Positions 53,875-64,000 of a DNA stretch of 64,000 nucleotides are shown piece after piece. Source of the DNA: Triglochin maritima (Eukaryota; Streptophyta; Magnoliopsida; Alismatales; Juncaginaceae); contig OY821791.1 of the NCBI GenBank assembly GCA_963682175.1, positions 16,582,542-16,646,541 of the forward strand, written 5' to 3'. The first letter of the stretch is position 1. Each line of letters starts with the position of its first letter. A model generated the notes under the pieces. That model had not been told where the DNA came from and did not search any database. It was given only the letters and a program-made list of their open reading frames with translations. Both the position numbers and the translations under genes were made by a program.

Positions 53875-56800
53875 TCAAGGAACATAAAATGAGAACATCG
53901 AGTCATGTGGACCAGAGAATTGCCAAGATGGGCAAACTTCACTGGTATTCTGACGTGTCACGAGGAGTGAAAGGTCAAAGTTGAAAGACTCGAACCCTTC
54001 ATGATATTGGTTGGGTGTAGGCAACATGAATGAGTGAAGTTGTGTTGCGTCACTAGGGTTTAGTTGCTCATAGGACAAAACCCTCCAACCAATAGGTGGG
54101 TGCATCGGAATGAGTTCCTCAAGCTCATTCGATGGATGCAGCAGACCTGCATCACTAAGAATGGGGCGTCTCCCCAAGTCATCCAACAAGGACCTCCCAC
54201 CATCATTTATATCATCAAGCATAAGCTCGGTTGTTGGTGGGTCCTTGTTGGAGTCAATCTGATTCTCAAAGGGCTCAATAGCCGTAGGATACTGGGTGAC
54301 GACACCTTCTGGAATGGGCATATGTTGAGGTGTGTCCCCCTCACTAATGGTCTCCACTGAATCATGCAACGAACACTCCCGTTGAACATTCATGTTTGAT
54401 GCCAGCTCACTCTGTTGCATTGCAAAGACAGGCAATGACTTTTTTCCTGGGCCCACAAACATTCTCAATGGGGTGCATTGGTGTTAGGGGTGTTCGTTGA
54501 TTTTGCGGTCCTTTCTCTAATTGGCGGATCAGATTAAGATTTAAAGGTTGGTCCATGGGCTCTTGTTGCCTACCAGAGTTGAACACATGAAACTCGACAC
54601 TCATGTTACCGAATGAGAGCTTCATGAGACCATTTCTACAATTAATTAAGGTATTGGAGGTTGCCAGAAATGGTCTACCCAAAATCAAAGGTATTTGAGA
54701 GTGGGCGTTTGCAACAGGATTGGTATCGAGGATGACAAAATCGACTGAAAATATAAAATCTCCAACTTTGAGAAGCACGTCCTCGATAATCCCCTTTGGA
54801 ATACGAATGGATCTATCCGCCAATTGGAGGGTGATCTTAGTTGGTTTCAATTCTCCCAAGTTCAACTGTTGATAAATAGAAAATGGGAGGAGGTTGACAA
54901 CCGATCCTAAATCAAGCACTTTATTACTCATACTAGTGTCCCCCATTGTACATTGAATAGTAGGACACCTAGGGTCCTTGTATTTTGTGTAGGTGGGATT
55001 GGAAAAAGTGAGCTTACATTTGCAGCCAAGAATGCTTTCTTAGGAACATTGGCCTTCCTGTTGGTTGTGCAGAGATCTTTTAACACTTTGGCATATTGAG
55101 GTATTTGTTGGATGACATCCAACAAAGGGATGTTAACCTGCACTTGCTTAAACACCTCTAATATCTTATCCGTTGTGTCACTTTGCTTTTTGGTTAACCT
55201 ACTAGGATAGGGAGCTTTTGGCAGGTAGGTTTGCTGCGGTGCCTGAGAATGAGGTGTTGGTGTATTACCCTCACCCTCAGCCTCTTCTTCACCACCATTA
55301 CCACTAAGGGGCTGCATACATGGTGGTGGGTGTGGCAAAGAAATGTGATTGTCAACCTGCTTTCCATTCCTAAAGGTTACAATGGAATTGACATGGTTAA
55401 CATGTTCCTCCACATGGCTCACTTGCCGCCCCCGAGGTACCACATTCTCATTTTGCATGTGTTGCTGCTAGTACATGCGGGGGTTAGCCTCAGGCTGGCT
55501 AGGTGGAGTCCCTCTCTCTCTTTCATGTACAGACTGAGCCAATTGGCCCATCTGAAGCTCTAGAGATTGGATGGTCTGCTGATTTGAAGTGAGAACTTGA
55601 CTTGTGGTTGACATAAAAAATTTAATTGACTTTTCAAGTCTACGAGTCAAGGCCTCAAGCGAATTGAATCGAGTTTCCATATTGTTGGAATTTGGGAAAC
55701 CCAATTGATTGGTGATTTGAGCTTGGGGTGGTTGATAAGATTGTGCATGAATGAGAGGTTGGTGTGGTTGCTTAGGTGGTCGAGAGGAGTTTGAAGGACC
55801 ACTCGGGGTATTATTTTGGTTCCATGAAAAATTAGGGTGGTTCCTCCATCCGGGATTATAAGATGATGAGTATGGGTCATTCGTAGCCCTATCATAGATG
55901 GCATTGACATATTCCATCTCAACAGGAATGGACGCCCACTCGCTTCCTACATGACCTATCCTACCACATGAATGACAGGGGACTGAACTAGATGTGGACT
56001 TGTGAGGTGCACTATGTTGGTTTTGGAGCTCAATCGAATCCATACGGCGTATTAAGGCCGCCATGCGCACCTCGGTGGCCGTAGTGGTATCGACAGCAAA
56101 TCCGGCACCCGATCTAGTCGAGTTTGCATTCGCGATCCTCGCTCCAATGCTGGATGATGCTGGGGGTTCCCTCACACTCTCCCACTGCATGGTTTTCTCA
56201 GCGAGGTCTTCTAGGAAAGTACATGCCTCCCCTTCATCCTTTCCTAAGAACTCTCCTTGACACATGGACTCAAAGAGCGCTTCGGACGGGATGTGAAGAC
56301 CCTCGTAGACAATCTCACAAATGCGCCACAACTCGATGCCATGGTGAGGGCATGAGGATAGTAGCTCCTTGAATCTCTCTAAATATGCATGAAATGTTTT
56401 GGTCTCAATTTGATAGAACGAATTGATTTCGTTCCTCAATTTTTGAGTCTGATATTTGGAAAGTACTTTTTGAGAAATGCAGATTGAAATTCATCCCAAG
56501 TCCTAAAGGCATTCACCTGGTTGCTGTACAACCACTTCTTGGCATCAGCCTTTAGTGCAAAAGGGACTAGCCTAAGATGGATAAAGTATGTGATAAGTTG
56601 TTGCAGCTTGAACATAGCACAAACCTCCTCAAATTCCCTGAGAAAGATATAGGGTCACCATTCCCAGTGAAATGAGGGAGCATGGAAATGAATTGAGGCT
56701 TAACCTCAAAGTGGTGCATACTCACCTCTATTAATACGATGCACGAGGGTAGCGCGATACGACTCGGGTAGCATCGATCACCTAGAGGTATGGGAGTCAC

Positions 56801-57000
56801 AACAGGACAAACAGATGGAATAAGTGGAACAGGTGGGTCCAACAACTGCTCCTCCTTGCGGAAATGAGAAGCCATTGAACACAGATTATTTGCGACACGA
56901 GAGGAAGAAGGCGTCCAGAAATCGACTACAGAAGTAGGATTGACGACACGCCTCGTCAAACGGCTACTATCGTCTCGTGCCCACACAAGCATGCACAAAG
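53875..57000 (-). pseudogene. B1 gag-protease protein with conserved C-terminal domain, broken
   Basis: Minus strand. Gag begins near 56990 (CMLVWARDD). A one-base deletion near 56655 breaks the GDPYIFLREL block; gag resumes in 56439-55468 (EINSFYQIETKTFHAYLERF, zinc knuckle CHSCGRIGHVGSEW with the last Cys replaced by Trp). A TAG (55468-55470) is followed in the same frame by QQHMQNENVVPRG...NGKQVDNH...QVNIPLLDVIQQIPQY...KKAFLA. After a frameshift near 55000, an aspartic protease-like domain follows (LDLGSVVNLLPFS; ITLQLADRSIRIPKGIIEDVL; IPLILGRPFLAT). After another shift near 54440 comes a C-terminal domain ending SMFSFYVP, similar to the end of the A protein. No RT follows. Confidence 0.82.
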
Positions 57001-58072
57001 GTGCACACACACAAACCAAAACTTCTTCTCTTTATTTTAAACAAAGAATGTGCGTAGAGGAGAAGATGAAGGGACATAGAAGAGAGGGAATGACTCAGGA
57101 GAGAAGGGAAGAAGTCCTTATGCTATGGCGGGTTGGTACAGGTCGAATCACACAAGCAAACAAGGCTCAAATAATCCTAAAGTCGCTATAGGTTCTTACA
57201 ACTAGACGACGCCTAACTGCGAGGTCACACGGCCTCAACACGCCTCACGTCCCTACGACGAGGACCACAAAGCCCAGCAAGTGAGTCAAGATCCGGAGAT
57301 CTCGTCTCTCCTACTATCGACAGAGTGGGTGACGCCGATCAGGCCATGACGGTCGGGACCGGATAACTCTCCTACTGCGCCTAAAATCCTTAGGGCTAAG
57401 GTCTACTTGATTTTAAAATTAGGCTCTTGATTAGTGTGGTTTTTGGGGCAAAGGAAAGGGTGATGAAATCCCCCACCTTATCTTATATGGGATAACACCT
57501 CCTTAGTAGCGTTTTGGTGTCCTAATCTAACAATCAACTCTCCAAACAAATGCTCAACTCACACTTGTTGCAATGCACTTCCTACTAACTAATGCATGTT
57601 CATACGAAATGCATGAATGAGAGTCGGAAATGCGTACCTCACGCCAGCGCTCAGCAACTGAATGTAAATCTAAAAGAAAAGATAATCTACGTGCCTAAGT
57701 CGAGTACAAGGTGCATGACCTAAACAAGAAAGAATGCCTAATCTTTTTCTTTAGGTTTAAAGGTCCAAGTTTCTTAAAGGATGATAGAATATTGATCTAG
57801 GGGCAAACTAAAAGTCAGAACATGCCAAATTGATCCCCAGATCACTCTAACAGATAAAGGGACAAGCCAAATAAAGAACAAGAGCAACATAGCTTACCAG
57901 ACCGCCAGTTGGCGGTCTTAGGCCGCTGATTGGCGGTCTGAAGCTTCCAGTTTGCCTCAGAATTTCTCCAGATTTCTTCTCTTGAGCTTCAGAGCTTCCT
58001 GAAACAAAGAAAACTAGAAAACACAAATTAAATCCACTCGAATCGTCGAAACCAGTGTTTGGACTGACACCT
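57001..58072 (-). other. B1 5' leader, non-coding
   Basis: Two palindromes (57900-57917, 57921-57938), with GGTAAGC on the minus strand directly after the first-listed one. The conserved leader block is at about 57240-57380. No gene. Confidence 0.6.
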
Positions 58073-58089
58073 CCCCGTCAATGGCGCCA
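58073..58089 (-). other. B1 primer-binding site (tRNA-Asp, mutated)
   Basis: The + strand CCCCGTCAATGGCGCCA has two changes from the tRNA-Asp 3' end seen in A1/A2 and C. Confidence 0.75.
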
Positions 58090-58095
58090 AAAACT

Positions 58096-58333
58096 TGTTT
58101 AATCGTTTTAAATACCGTAATTACACGGCCGCGTTGAAGTGGTGGCAAGTACGGGTCGATCCTTGGGGAGGTGAGTAGCCTTTGGTTTTTCAGAAATCAA
58201 GTGACAAAAAATGGGAGAAGAGTTTGTCTATGCTAATCTACACTAAACTACTAAGAAGAAAAATGCAAAGTAAAGCAACTAACGATTACTTCGAATCAAA
58301 ACTAAAAGAATGTAAAACTAAGCTGGAATAGAA
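58096..58333 (-). repeat. B1 5' LTR, truncated (238 bp)
   Basis: TGTTTAATCGTTTTAAATAC... matches 38202-38269 plus 45666-45835 and 63466 onward, then stops inside CTGGAAT where a C-type LTR fragment in the other orientation begins. Confidence 0.8.
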
Positions 58334-58895
58334 AAGAGCAAAATAGAATACTCCACACCATCATGGGGAGTATTTTGGCAATTCGATTCGGGTCGGAGCT
58401 TCAACAAACCATGTAAATGCATCCAAGACCAGCAAGTATACCAAGAAAAGCCCACAACAAAAATGTGCAGGATCATATAGACCGCCAATTGGCGGTCCAA
58501 GACCGCTAATTGGCGGTCTATTTTGACCCAAATCCGCTCAAATTTCTCCAGCACATGTATTAGAGGATGTTTAGGCCATTTGTGGTATTTTTTAGTCCCA
58601 CATTGGGGGGTTGTCCCGGATTGCCTTTTTCTTTGGCTATAAATAGAACTCTTCACCTTCTATTGTAATCACTCCATATTTTAAGTGGCTATTCTTCCTA
58701 CTAGAAGTGAGGCCTTGAAGCACACACAAAAGTAGGAGGATGCTACTTGAAATGTGAGTCATTTTATCAATAAAGTTTTCTTTGTTTTGTTCTTCTTTTA
58801 TAGTTTGTGCATGCTTTAGTTTAATTACCTTTTATTAAATCTAGCTTAGTTAATATGCTTTCCTTTCTTAGTTCAATAATTAGTGTAATGTGTAG
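58334..58895 (+). repeat. C-type LTR fragment
   Basis: Matches 48297-48842 of the C 5' LTR, truncated on both sides, between the B1 LTR and B2. It has two palindromes (58480-58497, 58501-58518), where C itself has one, so it comes from another copy. The USE is mutated (CACATTG); TATAAATA is kept at 58638-58645. Confidence 0.85.
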
Positions 58896-59294
58896 CTTAT
58901 TTATGAAATCTAAGGAAAACGACTCGACTATGTACACACATAAAACACCCTCCACACCTACTTCATTTATTGTTCTCAATGAATGTGAGCATGATACTAT
59001 ATGGATTTATGCATGAAAAGGGAAAATCTCACCAACCTGAAGTTCATGGTTATAGTGATGGACACAAACCCGAATTCCCTCAAAACCTGTGAGATACTGA
59101 AGAAGGGAGACAAATACGTGAAGAAATGGGGCCCAAGTACACAATGGTTGGAGCCCACAACAATCAATGCTTGCTCATGGAGTCTTTTATTACTTGCCTT
59201 TTTTTGAAATTTTTTTCATTTTTCAATTTCTTTTTTCATTTTTCAAATTTTTTACAAGATATATACATCAACAAAGATTCTCATAATCATTTGG

Positions 59295-62200
59295 TCAAGG
59301 AACATAAAATGAGAACATCGAGTCATGTGGACCAGAGAATTGCCAAGATGGGCAAACTTCACTGGTAGTCTGAGGTGTCATGAGGGGTGAAAGGTCAAAG
59401 CTGAAAGGCTCAAACCCCTCATGGTATTGGTTGGGTGTAGGCAACATGAATGAGTGAAGTTGTGTTACGTCACTAGGGTTTCGTTGCTCATAGCACAAAA
59501 CCCTCCAACCAATAGGTGGGTGCATCAGAATGAGTTCCTCAAGCTCATTCGATGCATGCAGCAGACCTGCATCACTAAGAATGGGGCTTCTCCCCAACTC
59601 ATCCAACAAGGACCTCCCACCATCATTTATATCATCAAGCATAAACTCGGTTGTAGGTGAGTCCTTGTTGGAGTCAATCTGATACTCAAAGGGCTCAATA
59701 GCCCTAGGACACGGGGTGAAAACACCTTCTGGAATGGGCATATGTTGAGGTGTGTCCCCTACACTAATGGCCTCAACTGAATCATGCAACGAACACTCCC
59801 GTTGAACATTCATGTTTGATGCCAGCTCACTCTGTTGCATTGCAAAGACAGGCAATGGCTTTTTTCCTTGGCCCACAAACATTCTCAATGGGGTGCATTG
59901 GTGTTATGGGTGTTCGTTGATTTTGCCGTGCTTTCTCTAATTGGCGGATCAGATTGAGATTTAAAGGTTGGTCCATGGGCTCCTGTTGCCTACCAGAGTT
60001 GAACACATGAAACTCGACACTCATGTTACCGAATGAGAGCTTCAAGAGACCATTTCTACAATTAATTAAGGTATTGGAGGTTGCCAGAAATGGTCTACCC
60101 AAAATCAAAGGTATTTGACAGTGGGTGTTTGCAACAGGATTGCTATAGAGGATGACAAAATCGACTGAAAATATAAAATCTCCAACTTTGAGAAGCATGT
60201 CCTCGATAATCCCATTTGGAATACGAATTGATCTATCCGCCAATTGGAGGGTGATCTTAGTTGGTTTCAATTCTCCCAAGTTCAACTGTTGATAAACAGA
60301 AAATGGGAGGAGGTTGACCGCCGATCCTAAATCAAGCAATATATTACTCATGCTAGTGTCCCCTATCGTACACTGATTAGTAGGACACCTACGGTCCTTG
60401 TATTTTCTGTAGGTGGGATTGGAAAAGGTGAGCTTACATTTGCAGCCAAGAACGCTTTCTCAGGAACATTGGTCTTCCTCTTGGTTGTGCAGAGATCTTT
60501 TAACACATTGGCATATTGAGGTATTTGTTGGATGACATCCAACAAGGGGATGTTAACCTGCACTTGCTTAAACACCTGTAATATCTTATCCATTGTGTCA
60601 CTTTGCTTTTGGGTTAACCTACTAGGATAGGGAGCTTTTGGCAGGTAGGTTTGCTGCGGTGCCTGAGAAGGAGGCGTTGGAGTATTACCCTCACCCTCAG
60701 CCTCTTCTTCACCACCATTTCCACTAAGGGGTGCATACATGGTGGTGGGTGTGGCAAATAAATGTTATTGTCAACCTGCTTTCCATTCCTTAAGGTTACA
60801 ATGGAATTGACATGGTTAACAGGTTCCTCCACATGGCTCACTTGCCGCCCTCGAGGTACCACATTCTCATTTTGCATGTGTTGTTGCTAGTACATGCGGG
60901 GGTTAGCCTCAGGCTGGCTAAGTAGAGTCCCTCTCTCTCTTTCATGTACAGACTGAGCCAATTGGCCAATCTGAAGCTCTAGAGATTGGATGGTCTGCTG
61001 ATTTGAAGTGAGAACTTGACTTGTGGTTGACATAAAAAATTTAATTGAGTTTTCAAGTCTACGAGTCAAGGTCTCAAGCGAATTGAATCGAGTTTCCATA
61101 TTGTTGAATTTGGGAAACCCGATTGATTGGTGATTTGAGCTTGGGGTGGTTGACAAGATTGTGCATGAATGGGAGGTTGGTGTGGTTGCTTAGGTGGTCG
61201 AGAGGAGTTTGAAGGACCACTCGGGGCATTATTTTGGTTCCATGAAAAATTAGGGTGGTTCCTCCATCCGGGATTATAAGATGATGAGTATGGGTCATTC
61301 CTAGCCCTATCATAGATGACATTGACATATTCCATCTCAAGAGGAATGGACGCCCACTCGCTTCCTACATGACCTATCCTACCACATGAATGACAGGGGA
61401 CTGAACTAGATGTGGACTTGTGAGGTGCACTATGTTGGTTTTGGAGCTCAATCGAATCCATACGGTGCATTAAGGCCGCCATGCGCTCCTCGGTGGCCGT
61501 AGTGGTATCGACAGCAAATCTGGCACCCGATCTAGTCGAGTTTGCATTCGCGATCCTCGCTCCTATGCTGGATGATGCTGGGGGTTCCCTCACACTCTCC
61601 CACTGCATGGTTTTCTCAGCGAGGTCTTCCAGGAAAGTACATGCCTCCCCTTCATCCTTTCCTAAGAACTCTCCTTGAGACATGGACTAAAAGAGCATTT
61701 GGGACGGGATGTGAAGACCCTCGTAGACAATCTCACAAAGGCGCCACAACTCGATGCCATGGTGAGGGCATGAGGATAGTAGTTCCTTGAATCTCTCTAA
61801 ATATGCATGAAATGTTTTGGTCTCAAGTTGATAGAACGAATTGATTTCGTTCCTCAATTTTTAAGTCCGATATTTGGAAAGTACTTTTTGAGAAATGCAG
61901 ATTGAAATTCATCCCAAGTCCTAAAGGCATTCACCTGGTTGCTGTACAACCACTTCTTCCTTTAGTGCAAAAGGGACTAGCCTAAGATGGATAGAGTCTG
62001 TGATAAGTTGTTGCACCTTGAACATAGCACAAACCTCCTCAATTTCCCTGAGAAAGATATATGGGTCATCATTCCCAGTGAAATGAGGGAGCATGGAAAT
62101 GAATTGAGGCTTAACCTCAAAGTGGTTCTCATTTGCCTCTGTTAATACGATGCATGAGGGTAGAGCGATACGGCTCGGGTAGCATCGATCACGTAGAGGT

Positions 62201-62430
62201 ATGGGAGCCACAACAGGACAAATAGGTGGAACAAGTGGAACAGGTGGGTCCAGCAACTGCTCCTCCGTGCAGAAATGAGAAGTCATTGAACACAGATTAT
62301 GTGCGACACGAGAGGAAGAATGCGTCAAGAAATCGACTACTGAAGTAGGATTGACGACACGCCTCGTCAAACGGCTACTCTCGTCTCGTGCCCACACAAG
62401 CATGCACAAAGGTGCACACACACAAACCAA
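59295..62430 (-). pseudogene. B2 gag-protease protein with conserved C-terminal domain, broken
   Basis: Same layout as B1. Gag N-terminal part 62430-61921 has the GDPYIFLREI-type block intact, but an 8-base deletion near 61957 (against B1) shifts the frame. Gag resumes upstream of 61683 with GEFLGKDEGEACTFLEDLAEKTM and a zinc knuckle, again with Trp for the last Cys. TAG at 60887-60889, then QQHMQNEN in the same frame. Protease-like domain 60351-59827 (LDLGSAVNLLPFS; LILGRPFLAT), then a C-terminal domain 59888-59295 ending SMFSFYVP. The TAG and both later frameshifts are at the same places as in B1; the gag lesions differ. Confidence 0.82.
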
Positions 62431-63442
62431 AACTTCTTCTTTTTATTTTAAACAAAGAATGTGCGTAGAGGAGAAGACGGAGGGACACAGAAGAGAGGGA
62501 ATGACTCAGGAGAGAAGGGAAGAAGCCCTTATGCTATGGCGGGTGGGTACAGGTCGAATCACACAAGAAAACAAGGCTCAAACAATCCTAAAGTCGCTAT
62601 AGGTTCTTACAACTAGATGACGCCTAACTGCGAGGTCACACGGCCTCAACACGCCTCACCTCCCTACGACGACGACCACAAAGCCCAGCAAGTGAGTCAA
62701 GATCCGGAGATCTCGTCTCTCCTACTATCGACTGAGTGGGTGACGCTGATCGGGCCATGACGGTCGGGACCGGATAACTCTCCTACTGCGCCTGAAATCC
62801 TTAGTGTCAATGTCTACTTGATTTTAAAATTAGGCTCTTGATTAGTGTGGTTTTTGGGGCAAAGGAAAGGGTGATGAAATCCCCCACCTTATCTTATATG
62901 GGATAGCCCCTCCTTAGTAGCGTTTTGGCGTCCTAATCTAACAATCAACTCTCCAAACAAATGCTCAACTCACACTTGTTGCAATGCACTTCCTACTAAC
63001 TAATGCATGTTCATACGAAATGCATGAATGAGAGTCGGAAATGCGTACCTCACGCCAGCGTTCAACAACTGAAAGTAAAGCTAAAAGAAAATATAATTTA
63101 TGTGCCTAAGTCGAGTACATGGTGCATGACCTAAACAAGAAAAATGCCTAATCTTTGCTTTAGGTTTTAAGGTCCAAGTTGCTTAAAGGATGATAGAATA
63201 TTGATCTAGGGGCAAACTAAAAGTCAGAACTTGCCAAATTGATCCCCAGATCACTCAAACAGATAAAGGAACAAGCCAAATAAAGAACAAGAGCAACATA
63301 GCTTACCAGACCGCCAGTTGGCGGTCTTAGGCCGCTGATTGGCGGTCTGAAGCTTCCAGTTTGCCTCAGAATTTCTCCAGATTTCTTCTCTTGAGCTTCA
63401 GAGCTTCCTGAAACAAAGAAAACTAGAAAACACAAATTAAAT
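62431..63442 (-). other. B2 5' leader, non-coding
   Basis: Palindromes at 63309-63326 and 63330-63347, and the conserved leader block at about 62650-62790. A piece of about 43 bp present in B1 just before the primer site (compare 58034-58072) is missing. Confidence 0.6.
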
Positions 63443-63459
63443 CCCCGTCATTGGTGCCA
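63443..63459 (-). other. B2 primer-binding site (tRNA-Asp, decayed)
   Basis: The + strand CCCCGTCATTGGTGCCA has four changes from the tRNA-Asp 3' end. Confidence 0.65.
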
Positions 63460-63465
63460 AAAACT

Positions 63466-64000
63466 TGTTTAATCATTTTAAATACCGTAATTACACGGCC
63501 GCGTTGAAGCTGTGGCAAGTACGGGTCGATCCTCAGGGAGGTGAGTAGCCTTTGGTTTTTCAGAAATCAAGTGGCAAAAAGGGAGAAGAGTTTGTCTATG
63601 CTAATCTACACTAAACTACTAAGAAGAAAAATGCAAAGTAAAGCAACTAACGATTACTTCGAATGAAAACTAAGAGAATGTAAAACTAAGCTGGAATAAA
63701 GAAGAGAAAGACCCCTAGGGGTGGAGTGTGTGCACACATGTAAAAAGATGGTGACGAATGCATTCTATAGGCACAAATGTAGGTAGTGTTTTCATGCATA
63801 GAAAGTGTCTAAAGGTTATCGCAAAACCTATCAATCCATTCACTAACCTAGTTGATTAACATTCTTATACACAAGCTGGTTATTTCAGAACCTAAACAAG
63901 GATGGGAGGTGTCTAAGATGTGTGGCAAAACCCATCAAGTGTAGTATTCTACTCTAACAAGCAAGCATACATTCACATTGATCAACACAATAAAAATATA
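63466..64000 (-). repeat. B2 5' LTR, partial (runs off the window)
   Basis: TGTTTAATCATTTTAAATAC... follows the B LTR at 45666-46140 closely. The CCCCTAGGGG hairpin motif lies near 63712-63721. Confidence 0.85.

Larger units (their letters stand above)
38202..58333 (-). mobile_element. B1: gag-protease LTR element, reverse orientation, carrying A2 and C
   Basis: Minus-strand order: 5' LTR (58096-58333, truncated), tRNA-Asp-type primer site, leader, gag-protease gene, a 3' non-coding region split by C, and 3' LTR (38202-38269 plus 45666-46982, split by A2). A2 and C removed, it matches A1/A2 in layout but keeps the gag capsid region and protease that A lacks. No RT or integrase was found. The flanking TSD cannot be confirmed because the right LTR is truncated. 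The left flank reads ATAAC. Confidence 0.8.
58903..64000 (-). mobile_element. B2: second B-family element, reverse orientation, truncated
   Basis: Starts abruptly in the 3' non-coding region (compare 53476), so its 3' LTR is missing. It runs through the gag-protease gene, leader, a decayed primer site and the 5' LTR, which leaves the window. Closely similar to B1 throughout, with a shared set of ORF breaks. Confidence 0.8.

Overview
The window is plant nuclear DNA made almost entirely of nested transposable elements. I found no host protein-coding gene, tRNA, rRNA or CRISPR array. The evidence for a flowering plant is: chromovirus-type Ty3/gypsy elements primed by initiator tRNA-Met, Ty1/copia, gag(-protease) elements primed by tRNA-Asp (Athila/Tat-like), a Helitron with a replication protein A (RPA)-like gene, a hAT-type MITE, and a decayed piece of chloroplast ycf2. 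It looks like heterochromatic, gene-poor DNA. The species cannot be told.

Left half (1-35,733): the oldest layer is a Helitron (RepHel, then an RPA-like gene), now in three pieces at 1-776, 3876-6011 and 32076-35733. It is interrupted by a 308-bp hAT-type MITE (306-613, TSD CATAGAGT), by gypsy element G1 (777-3875, TSD TTATA, internally deleted), and by gypsy element G2 in reverse orientation (6012-32070, TSD GTTGT). G2 was itself hit twice: by A1, a reverse-orientation gag-only element (11084-18428, TSD AACAA), and by a nearly intact reverse-orientation copia (21709-31667, TSD GAGCA). The Helitron reading frame resumes exactly across the G2 site.

Middle (35,734-38,201): low-information DNA, a TGTCCA/TGGACA-rich repeat block, a nuclear copy of part of chloroplast ycf2 (about 37022-37430), and a likely copia LTR with a short internal remnant.

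Right part (38,202-64,000): reverse-orientation element B1 received A2 (38270-45660, TSD AACCT; the two 1550-bp LTRs are nearly identical) and C (48076-53364, + strand, TSD ACTAG, internally deleted). A scarred junction (58334-58895) holding a fragment of a C-type LTR joins B1 to B2, a second truncated copy of the same family that runs off the window.

A, B and C form one related group. They share a tRNA-Asp primer site, a long conserved leader, gag or gag-protease coding without reverse transcriptase or integrase, and LTRs of about 1.3-1.6 kb. All carry 18-bp palindromes of the type GACCGCCAATTGGCGGTC, and the LTRs of A and C carry an snRNA-gene-like upstream element (GTCCCACATCG) 31-32 nt before a TATAAATA box. 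A and B end their protein in a similar domain of about 120 residues that I do not recognise. This non-autonomous group is the most promising undescribed system here. It would need reverse transcriptase and integrase from another element.

LTR boundaries and target-site duplications were read directly from the sequence and are firm. Divergence figures are counts by eye.
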